Source of the DNA: Kiloniellales bacterium
GTDB lineage: Bacteria; Pseudomonadota; Alphaproteobacteria; Kiloniellales; JAKSBE01
DNA: 11,827 bases
Assembly: GCA_030067055.1 (NCBI GenBank)
Contig: JASJAL010000241.1
Span: 1 to 11,827 of the forward strand
Direction: 5' to 3'
Below the pieces are notes generated by a model. That model worked only from the letters and a program-made list of their open reading frames with translations. It searched no databases and was not told where the DNA came from. The translations under genes were made by a program, and so were the position numbers. Below, one piece after another: positions 6,442 to 11,827 of the stretch (the stretch's first letter is position 1; the number at the start of each line of letters is the position of its first letter).

Positions 6442-6861
6442 CTATGGCAAGGGGTCGGCCGCCGAGCGCGCGCCGGCCCTTTTTCCTGCCCGCCGCAGGT
6501 TCCAGCGATAGAGAAAGAAGGCTAGAGCCTCGTAACTCAGGTAAGCGAGCTGTCGGACAACGGGCAGGCGCAACAAGCGGGCGCGCCAGCGATAAGCCGG
6601 CAGTTCGTCCCAGATGACAATGAAGGCGTCAATCCCGACCAGGACCCGGCCGCTCTCGTCGACCGTGTGCAGCCGGTACCAAACGTCGTCTCGCGTCACC
6701 CCTTGCTTGGCCAGCGCCGCCTCGTCCTGGTTTATGTCCCGCCAGGCCAGGCCTGCGTCGTCGTCCGGCTGGCTGTCCCGATAGGCATCGATGCCGGCCC
6801 GGCAGACCGGGCAGCGTTCGTTGTAGTAGGTCGTCAGCTTGCGGCTCGACTCACTGTCCAT
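6442..6861 (-). CDS. DCC-family (DUF393) thiol-disulfide oxidoreductase-like protein
   Basis: A 139-residue protein of the DCC/DUF393 family, predicted thiol-disulfide oxidoreductases related in motif to thioredoxin. The N-terminal TTYYNERCPVCRAGIDAY (10-27) holds the CPVC redox motif at 17-20. The C-terminal half has the family's aromatic and arginine-rich region (YRWRARLLRLPVVRQLAYLSYEALAFFLYRWN, about 91-122), which may associate with the membrane. The frame extends further upstream, but I chose the ATG at 6861 because the family's conserved region begins right after it and the upstream residues belong to the mgtE coding region in another frame. It starts 32 bp after mgtE, so it is likely co-transcribed with it. 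No strong ribosome site is visible. Its last codons overlap a terminator serving the opposite strand. Confidence 0.8.
   Translation of the reverse strand: MDSESSRKLTTYYNERCPVCRAGIDAYRDSQPDDDAGLAWRDINQDEAALAKQGVTRDDVWYRLHTVDESGRVLVGIDAFIVIWDELPAYRWRARLLRLPVVRQLAYLSYEALAFFLYRWNLRRAGKRAGARSAADPLP
6452..6484 (+). terminator. Intrinsic terminator of the SMP-30-like gene, inside the opposing DCC gene
   Basis: GGGTCGGC (6452-6459) pairs with GCCGGCCC (6472-6479) through an 8-bp stem with one G-T pair and a GC-rich 12-base loop, followed directly by TTTTT (6480-6484). It starts 28 bases after the SMP-30-like stop. It also encodes the C-terminal residues of the DCC-family protein on the other strand. 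Confidence 0.75.
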
Positions 6862-6893
6862 GGCAATGAGATGGGTCCTGGCGGCGAGGATTG

Positions 6894-8288
6894 CTACAGC
6901 AGGAAGGCCGCCGCCAAACCGAGGAAGGCGAGGAAACCGATGACGTCGGTTACCGTCGTCAGGAAGACGCTCGAGGCGACCGCAGGATCGACGCCGAGCT
7001 TGTCCAGCCCGATCGGAATCAGGGTCCCGAAGAGCCCGGCGACGATCATGTTGATGACCATGGCCGCTGCGATGACGGCGCCGATCTGGGGGGACTGGAA
7101 CCATAGCCAGGCAACCCCTCCGGCCAGGACGGCGAAGAGCAGGCCATTGATCAGGCCGACCAGCACCTCCTTGCCGACAAAGCGCTGCGCATTGGCCGCG
7201 GTCAGGTCCTTCATGGCCAGGGCCCGGACCGCCACGGTCAGGGTCTGGGTCCCGGCATTCCCGCCCATCGAGGCGACGATCGGCATGAGCACGGCGAGGG
7301 CCACGATCTGCTGGATGGTGGCCTCGAAGAAACCGATCACCACCGAGGCGACGATGGCAGTGATCAGGTTGACCACCAGCCAGCTGGAGCGAAGCTTGGT
7401 GGTCTCCAGGACGGCACTGTAGAGGTCCGTCTCAGAGACGCCGCCCAGCTTCATCAGGTCCTCTTCGGCCTCCTCGTCGATCACGTGAACGACGTCGTCG
7501 ACGGTGATCGACCCGACCAAGCGCCCGGCGTCGTCGATCACCGGGGCCGAGACCAAGCCGTACTGGCGGAACAGGTAGGCGACCTCTTCCTGGTCCATTG
7601 TCAAAGGCACCGGCCGCATCTCCGGTTCCATGATCTCTGTGATCCGGACCGGCCGGCGGGTCCGCAGGACACGGCTGAGCGGTATCGAGCCCAGGGGCTT
7701 GTGCTTGGGATTGACGACGAAGAGGTCATAGAAGTCGGTCGGCAGGTCCTCGGAGGCGCGCATGAAGTCGATGGTCTCGCCGACCGTCCAGGCCGCCGGT
7801 ACCGCGACGATCTCCCGCTGCATCAAGCGCCCGGCGGAATCCTCCGGATAGCTCAGACCTTCTTCGAAGAGATGGCGATAAGCCAATGGAAGAGCTGACA
7901 GTATTCTTCTCTGGAAGTCCTCTTCGAGATCTTCGAAGACCTCGAAGGCGTCGTCGCTGTCGAGCTGCATCAGAGCGCGCGCCAGGTTGCGCGGGCCCAG
8001 CTGGTCGATCACCTCTTCACGGATCCAGGGGTCGAGATAGGCCAGCGCCTCGGCATCCAACCCGGCGCCCAGGATGTCAACTGCCAGCCGCCGCTCTTCC
8101 TTGGTTAGGGCCTCGAGCAGGTCGGCGAGGTCGGCGGCGTGGAGCGGATCGAGACAGCGTTCGACCGCCTCGACCCGGCCTTCTGCCAAGGCGTCCTCGA
8201 CGCCGAGGATCAGTTCGTCCGGAAGGCCATAGTCCTCGGGCGGGCCGTCGTCCTGCGACGCCTCGAAGTCCGGCGGAGTCGCACTCAT
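6894..8288 (-). CDS. mgtE: Magnesium transporter MgtE
   Basis: A 464-residue inner-membrane Mg2+ channel/transporter with the full MgtE architecture. The cytosolic N domain (about 25-150, acidic helices) is followed by two CBS domains (about 155-210 and 215-272) that sense cytosolic Mg2+. A plug helix leads to five membrane helices (about 302-464). Core motifs are present: PIVASMGGNAGTQT (336-349) and DPAVASSVFLTTVTDVIGF (434-452), whose Asp448 probably corresponds to the pore Asp of Thermus MgtE. The length is normal for the family. The start lies 4 bp after the maeB stop, with no strong Shine-Dalgarno, which points to translation coupled to maeB. Malic enzyme itself needs Mg2+ or Mn2+, so the pairing may be functional, but that link is inference. 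No Mg2+ riboswitch was recognised. Confidence 0.95.
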   Translation of the reverse strand: MSATPPDFEASQDDGPPEDYGLPDELILGVEDALAEGRVEAVERCLDPLHAADLADLLEALTKEERRLAVDILGAGLDAEALAYLDPWIREEVIDQLGPRNLARALMQLDSDDAFEVFEDLEEDFQRRILSALPLAYRHLFEEGLSYPEDSAGRLMQREIVAVPAAWTVGETIDFMRASEDLPTDFYDLFVVNPKHKPLGSIPLSRVLRTRRPVRITEIMEPEMRPVPLTMDQEEVAYLFRQYGLVSAPVIDDAGRLVGSITVDDVVHVIDEEAEEDLMKLGGVSETDLYSAVLETTKLRSSWLVVNLITAIVASVVIGFFEATIQQIVALAVLMPIVASMGGNAGTQTLTVAVRALAMKDLTAANAQRFVGKEVLVGLINGLLFAVLAGGVAWLWFQSPQIGAVIAAAMVINMIVAGLFGTLIPIGLDKLGVDPAVASSVFLTTVTDVIGFLAFLGLAAAFLL

Positions 8289-8292
8289 GGCT

Positions 8293-10578
8293 TCAGGAGC
8301 CCGTTCGTGCCACGAAATCCTGGGCGTCGATGGTGGCGACCGCCGTCATGTTGACCACGCCACGCGCGGTGACCGAGGAGGTCAGGATGTGGGCCGGCAG
8401 GGCCGTGCCGATCAGCATCGGCCCGACGGGCAGACCATCGCCCAGGGCCTTGAGCAGGTTGTAGGCGATGTTTGCGGCATCCAGGTTGGGCAGGATGAAG
8501 AGGTTGGCCGCGCCCTCGAGCCGGGAGTTCGGAAAGATCCAGGCCCGCGCCTCGGGGTCGAGCGCGATATCGGCGTGCATCTCGCCCTCGACCTGAAGCG
8601 CGGGTGCCCGCTCGTGGATCAGCTGCAGGGCATCGCGCATCTTCTGCGCCGACGGCGTGCTGCGGGTGCCGAAGTTGGAATGCGACAGCAGGGCCACCTT
8701 CGGCTCGAAGCCGAAGGTCTCGACCTTCGCCGCCGACATCAAGGCCATCTCGGCGATCTCCTCGGCGGTCGGATCATGGCTGACGTGGGTGTCGGCGAGG
8801 AAGAAGGTCCCGCTCGGAAGAATCATCAGGGTCAGGGCGGATATGTCCCGCACCCCTTCGGCCTTTCCGATGACGCTCATTATGTAGTCGAGGTGGCGCA
8901 CGTAGCGGCCCTGCAGGCCGCAGATCATCGCATCGGCATAGCCGAGCTTGACCGCGAGCGCCGCGATCACCGTGCCCCGGGTGCGGACCACCGTCTGTGC
9001 ATAGGCCGGCGAGACGCCCTTGCGGCCCATGAGGTCGTGGTAGGCGGACCAGAACTCGCGGAAGCGCGGATCGCTCTCCGGATTGATCAGCTCGAAGTCG
9101 CGGCCCTCGACCAGTCGCAAGCCGAGCCGCTCGATCCGGTCCTTCACAACCTTCGGACGGCCGACGACGACCGGCACGGCCAGGCCCTCGTCCACGACCA
9201 CCTGCAGGGCCCGCAGCACGCGCTCATCCTCGCCTTCGGCATAGGCGATGCGCTTCGGCGCCTCCTTGGCCTGGGTGAAGACCGGCTTCATTACCAGACC
9301 CGAGCGGAAGGCGAACTGCTCGATCCTTTGACGATAGGCGGCGAAGTCGTCGATCGGCCGGGTCGCCACGCCGCTGTCCATGGCCGCCTTGGCCACCGCC
9401 GGCGCCAGCTCGAGAATGAGCCTTGGGTCGAAGGGTCTGGGAATCAGCGAGTCCCGGCCAAAGCCCGACTGGCTATCGCCATAGGCCTTGGCGACGACTT
9501 CCGAAGTCTCCGCCATCGCAAGGTCGGCCAGAGCCCGCACGCAGGCCAGCTTCATCTCCTCGTTGATCTCGGTCGCGCCGACGTCCAGCGCGCCCCGGAA
9601 GATGAAGGGAAAGCAAAGCACGTTGTTGACCTGATTGGGATAGTCGCTGCGCCCGGTGGCAATGATCGCGTCGGGCCGGGCCGCCCTGGCATCGTCGGGC
9701 ATGATCTCGGGCACCGGGTTGGCCAGCGCCATGATGATCGGCTCTTTGGCCATGCTCTTGACCATCTCGGGCTTCAGGACTCCGGGCGCCGAGAGGCCGA
9801 GGAAGACATCGGCACCCTCGATCACCTCGCCCAGGGTCCGGGCGTCGGTATTCTGGGCGAAGGGTGCCTTCCAGCGGTCCATCAACTCGCTGCGCCCCTC
9901 GTAGACCACACCCTCGATGTCGGTGACCCAGATGTTCTCGCGCTTCAGACCCATCGACAGCAGCAGGTTGAGGCAAGCCAGCGCCGCCGCACCCGCCCCC
10001 GAGGTCACCAGCTTGACCTGGTCGATCTCCTTGCCGACCAGCCGCAGGCCGTTGTAGATGGCCGCACCGACGATGATGGCCGTGCCGTGCTGGTCGTCGT
10101 GGAGGACTGGGATCTTCATCCGCGCCTTAAGCTTGTCCTCGACCTCGAAACACTCCGGCGCCTTGATGTCCTCGAGGTTGATGCCGCCGAAAGTCGGCTC
10201 GAGGGCGGCAACCACCTCAACCAGCTTCTCGGGGTCCAGCTCGGCGACCTCGATGTCGAAGACGTCGATGCCGGCAAACTTCTTGAACAGGACCGCCTTG
10301 CCTTCCATCACCGGCTTGGCCGCCAGGGGGCCGATCGCGCCCAGGCCGAGGACCGCGGTGCCGTTGGTCACCACCGCCACCAGGTTGCCGCGGCCGGTGA
10401 AGTCTGCCGCGGCGGCCGGATCGTGGGCGATAGCCTCGCAGGCGGCCGCGACCCCGGGCGAATAGGCCAGGGCCAGATCGCGCTGGTTGGAAAGCGGCTT
10501 GGTCGCGGTGATCTCGAGCTTTCCGGGCTTTGGCAAGCGGTGATAGGTCAGCGCTGCAGATTTAAGATCTTCGGCCAT
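8293..10578 (-). CDS. maeB: Malic enzyme fused to phosphotransacetylase-like domain (MaeB)
   Basis: A 761-residue cytosolic malic enzyme catalysing oxidative decarboxylation of malate to pyruvate, in the MaeB class (usually NADP-dependent). The N-terminal catalytic part has Tyr39 (LAYSPGVA), the Lys94 region ([18 protein letters not shown]), metal ligands Glu136-Asp137 (NLEDI) and Asp161-Asp162 ([10 protein letters not shown]), and a nucleotide-binding SGAGAAA at 193-199. From about 430 to the end is a phosphotransacetylase-like domain, which in this class is thought to be regulatory (acetyl-CoA response) rather than catalytic. The ATG at 10578 is chosen because GGGGAGGG (10583-10590) lies just upstream and MaeB proteins start near here; the frame runs on to a TTG at 10650, which is less likely. 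It leads a probable maeB-mgtE-DCC transcript. Cofactor preference is assigned by family, not proved. Confidence 0.95.
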   Translation of the reverse strand: MAEDLKSAALTYHRLPKPGKLEITATKPLSNQRDLALAYSPGVAAACEAIAHDPAAAADFTGRGNLVAVVTNGTAVLGLGAIGPLAAKPVMEGKAVLFKKFAGIDVFDIEVAELDPEKLVEVVAALEPTFGGINLEDIKAPECFEVEDKLKARMKIPVLHDDQHGTAIIVGAAIYNGLRLVGKEIDQVKLVTSGAGAAALACLNLLLSMGLKRENIWVTDIEGVVYEGRSELMDRWKAPFAQNTDARTLGEVIEGADVFLGLSAPGVLKPEMVKSMAKEPIIMALANPVPEIMPDDARAARPDAIIATGRSDYPNQVNNVLCFPFIFRGALDVGATEINEEMKLACVRALADLAMAETSEVVAKAYGDSQSGFGRDSLIPRPFDPRLILELAPAVAKAAMDSGVATRPIDDFAAYRQRIEQFAFRSGLVMKPVFTQAKEAPKRIAYAEGEDERVLRALQVVVDEGLAVPVVVGRPKVVKDRIERLGLRLVEGRDFELINPESDPRFREFWSAYHDLMGRKGVSPAYAQTVVRTRGTVIAALAVKLGYADAMICGLQGRYVRHLDYIMSVIGKAEGVRDISALTLMILPSGTFFLADTHVSHDPTAEEIAEMALMSAAKVETFGFEPKVALLSHSNFGTRSTPSAQKMRDALQLIHERAPALQVEGEMHADIALDPEARAWIFPNSRLEGAANLFILPNLDAANIAYNLLKALGDGLPVGPMLIGTALPAHILTSSVTARGVVNMTAVATIDAQDFVARTGS

Positions 10579-10619
10579 GGCGCCCTCCCCTGCTCGCACC
10601 CGATCGGTCGCTGGCGCTA

Positions 10620-10650
10620 CCCTAGAAGATCTGCGGGTCTTTGCCGTCAA
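10620..10650 (-). promoter_or_regulatory. Candidate maeB promoter
   Basis: On the - strand, TTGACG (10645-10650) directly follows the second T-run downstream of the tRNA terminator and resembles a -35 box. The best downstream partner at 17-bp spacing is TTCTAG, a poor -10. It is suggested mainly because maeB needs a promoter between the terminator and its start. Weak evidence. Confidence 0.25.
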
Positions 10651-10658
10651 AAAAAGCC

Positions 10659-10695
10659 AAAAAAACGAAAGCCCGCGGAAGGTTCCGACGGGCTT
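10659..10695 (-). terminator. Intrinsic terminator of tRNA-Leu
   Basis: Read on the - strand, AAGCCCG and CGGAA pair with TTCCG and CGGGCTT around a small loop (about 12 pairs, one bulged base; 10669-10695), followed by TTTCG and a run of seven T (10659-10665). A second seven-T run lies just beyond (10649-10655). It sits eight bases past the encoded CCA end of the tRNA, separating it from maeB. Confidence 0.88.
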
Positions 10696-10703
10696 GGGTG
10701 TTT

Positions 10704-10790
10704 TGGTGCGGTCGAGAAGACTCGAACTTCCACGGGGTCACCCCCACAGCGCCCTCAACGCTGCGCGTCTACCAATTCCGCCACGACCGC
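10704..10790 (-). tRNA. tRNA-Leu (anticodon GAG)
   Basis: An 87-base class II tRNA with CCA encoded in the genome (CCA at 10704-10706 on the - strand). Acceptor arms GCGGTCG and CGACCGC pair fully, with A as discriminator. The D loop contains TTGGTAGACGC. The anticodon stem CAGCG/CGCTG encloses TTGAGGG, giving anticodon GAG, which reads CUC and CUU leucine codons. A long variable arm (GTGGGGGTGACCCCGT) is typical of leucine tRNA, and the T arm GGAAG-TTCGAGT-CTTCT is intact. It is divergent from lipB and followed by a strong terminator. No partial duplicate of its 3' end was seen in the window. Confidence 0.96.
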
Positions 10791-10817
10791 AAAGACTTGG
10801 CACCGACCTCGAACTCG

Positions 10818-10847
10818 CCTATGTGACGGGGGGAAATAGCAAATCAA
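10818..10847 (-). promoter_or_regulatory. Candidate tRNA-Leu promoter
   Basis: On the - strand, TTGATT (10842-10847) and CATAGG (10818-10823) are separated by 18 bp, predicting a start about 20 bases before the tRNA 5' end. Match to consensus is partial, so confidence is low. Confidence 0.3.
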
Positions 10848-10883
10848 GGGGTTGCGCGCAAGCGGCCAACCCATTTGGAACCC

Positions 10884-11549
10884 ATGCCGGAGACAGGGAC
10901 ATCCACGGTCGAATGGCGCACCTCGGAGCGGCCGCAGGCCTATCCCGAGGCGGTCGCCGCCATGGAGGCACGGGTCGCCGAGATCCGCGCCGGGCGGGCG
11001 CCCGAGCTGGTCTGGCTGCTGGAGCATCCGCCGCTCTACACCGCGGGCACCAGCGCCGACGACGCCGACTTGGTCGACCCGGGCCGCTTCCCGGTCTATC
11101 GCACGGGCCGCGGCGGTCAGTACACCTATCACGGGCCGGGCCAGCGGGTGGCCTACGTGATGCTCGACCTGCAGCGCCGCGGCGGCGACCTGCGCCGCTA
11201 CGTCTGCGACCTGGAGGACTGGCTGATCCGCGCTCTCGCCCGCTTCAACGTCAAGGGCGAGCGCCGCGAAGGCCGGGTCGGCATCTGGATCGCCAGGGAC
11301 GCAGGGCGCGAGGATAAGATCGCCGCCGTCGGCGTGCGGGTCCGCCGCTGGGTGACCTATCACGGCGTTGCCCTCAACGTCGATCCCGACCTCGGCCACT
11401 TCGAGGGCATCGTGCCCTGTGGCGTCCGCGAGCACGGCGTGACCTCCCTGGTCGACCTCGGCCTGCCGGTCACCCTGGCCGACGCCGACGTGGCTCTGCG
11501 CGCCGCCTTCGAGGAGGTCTTCGGCCTGGAGACCGTGGTGGACGGTTAG
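10884..11549 (+). CDS. lipB: Lipoyl(octanoyl) transferase LipB
   Basis: A 221-residue cytosolic enzyme (EC 2.3.1.181) that moves octanoyl from acyl carrier protein to lipoyl domains of dehydrogenase E2 subunits and GcvH, the first step of lipoate synthesis. The signature [12 protein letters not shown] (77-88) is present. The catalytic pair is Cys179 ([15 protein letters not shown]) and Lys145 ([18 protein letters not shown]), the arrangement known for LipB. Length and N-terminal style ([23 protein letters not shown]) fit alphaproteobacterial homologues. The ATG at 10884 is preferred over an in-frame TTG at 10875; a weak GGA lies a few bases upstream. It is transcribed divergently from tRNA-Leu and appears to be a single-gene unit. 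Very secure call. Confidence 0.96.
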   Translation: MPETGTSTVEWRTSERPQAYPEAVAAMEARVAEIRAGRAPELVWLLEHPPLYTAGTSADDADLVDPGRFPVYRTGRGGQYTYHGPGQRVAYVMLDLQRRGGDLRRYVCDLEDWLIRALARFNVKGERREGRVGIWIARDAGREDKIAAVGVRVRRWVTYHGVALNVDPDLGHFEGIVPCGVREHGVTSLVDLGLPVTLADADVALRAAFEEVFGLETVVDG

Positions 11550-11565
11550 GTCCCAGGATGGGACC
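11549..11565 (+). terminator. Weak hairpin at the end of lipB
   Basis: GGTCCC (11549-11554) pairs with GGGACC (11560-11565) around a 5-base loop, beginning at the last base of the lipB stop codon. No T-run follows, so a terminator role is uncertain. The remaining gap to 11665 shows nothing else recognisable. Confidence 0.3.
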
Positions 11566-11665
11566 CGCCCGGCGGCTCGCCGCGCTCGCGAGATCGAAGA
11601 CGCGCTATGGGAAGCTCAAGAGGTCTCGGAGTCGGATTGCGGGAAACTAGCGACGCGCGGCTGCG

Positions 11666-11827
11666 CTAAAGCCAGGCGAGCGCAACCGCTTGGTAGGCGA
11701 AGCCGACAAGCAGCGAGCCGATCAGGGCGACGGCCAGGTACCACAGGAAGACCGGCCGCTTGACCAGAGCGAAGACCGCCATGGCCGCCGGCAGGCTGGT
11801 CACCCCGCCGGCCACCAGGAAGGCCAG
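11666..11827 (-). CDS. C-terminal end of a membrane permease (partial)
   Basis: An open frame enters from the right window edge and stops with TAG at 11666-11668, giving the last 53 residues of a membrane protein. It reads LAFLVAGGVTSLPAAMAVFA, then a KRP turn, then WYLAVALIGSLLVGFAYQA and a hydrophobic end, that is, two membrane helices with a short basic cytoplasmic turn. The GGVTSLPAAMAV segment resembles the predicted permeases of the COG0701/PF03773 group (ArsP/YraQ-like), some of which are linked to metal or metalloid export. It converges on lipB. Strand, frame and membrane character are clear; the family assignment is from a short piece and is tentative. Confidence 0.6.
   Translation of the reverse strand: MAFLVAGGVTSLPAAMAVFALVKRPVFLWYLAVALIGSLLVGFAYQAVALAWL

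Noticed and set aside
10704..10790. tRNA-Leu as an attachment site for an integrated element
   Set aside because: No integrase gene and no repeat of the tRNA 3' end were found; both neighbours are core genes.
8287..10839. Very long + strand open frame (about 850 codons) antisense to maeB and the tRNA
   Set aside because: It is a GC-driven shadow: its translation is rich in Arg, Gly, His and Leu with no recognisable domain, while the opposite strand encodes a complete MaeB, and it also reads through a tRNA gene and its terminator.
1..11827. CRISPR array, insertion sequence, toxin-antitoxin or phage-defence genes
   Set aside because: No regularly spaced repeats, transposase, terminal inverted repeats or defence-type domains were seen on either strand.

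Overview
The window is GC-rich, gene-dense chromosomal DNA from an alphaproteobacterium. The best evidence is the alphaproteobacterial style of the LipB, isovaleryl-CoA dehydrogenase, MaeB and RraA proteins; a Rhodospirillales/Kiloniellales-type host is a guess from protein style only. I see no phage, insertion sequence, CRISPR array or toxin-antitoxin module. The content is metabolic and housekeeping, with one compact catabolic operon of real interest.

Region 1 (1-1252, + strand): two tandem TadE/TadG-type pseudopilin genes, the first cut by the window edge. A strong hairpin at 1284-1313 separates them from the converging operon.

Region 2 (1355-5026, - strand): a six-gene, tightly packed unit read right to left: a LiuR-like MerR regulator, two hotdog-fold thioesterases of different families, isovaleryl-CoA dehydrogenase (leucine breakdown), an RraA-family protein and a tiny Cys-rich DUF1272 protein. 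The first three genes overlap by 4 and 17 bp. A perfect 20-bp palindrome, TTACGTTTACGTAAACGTAA, lies 15 bp before the regulator gene and is the probable operator for the unit. The methylcrotonyl-CoA carboxylase genes expected beside ivd are not in this window.

Region 3 (5284-6484, + strand): a Tat-exported SMP-30/gluconolactonase-like protein with a folded leader. Its intrinsic terminator lies inside the 3' end of the converging gene.

Region 4 (6442-10790, - strand): tRNA-Leu(GAG) with its own terminator, then maeB (malic enzyme fused to a phosphotransacetylase-like domain), mgtE (Mg2+ channel/transporter) and a DCC-family (DUF393) CxxC protein. maeB and mgtE are 4 bp apart and mgtE and the DCC gene 32 bp apart, so these three probably share a transcript.

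Region 5 (10884-11827): lipB (octanoyltransferase, lipoate synthesis) on the + strand, divergent from the tRNA. At the right edge is the C-terminal end of a converging membrane permease on the - strand.

The nearest thing to an undescribed system is the LiuR-like operon, which joins two thioesterases, isovaleryl-CoA dehydrogenase, an RraA homologue and DUF1272 under one symmetric operator. The parts are from known families; the combination and its purpose are what deserve checking.
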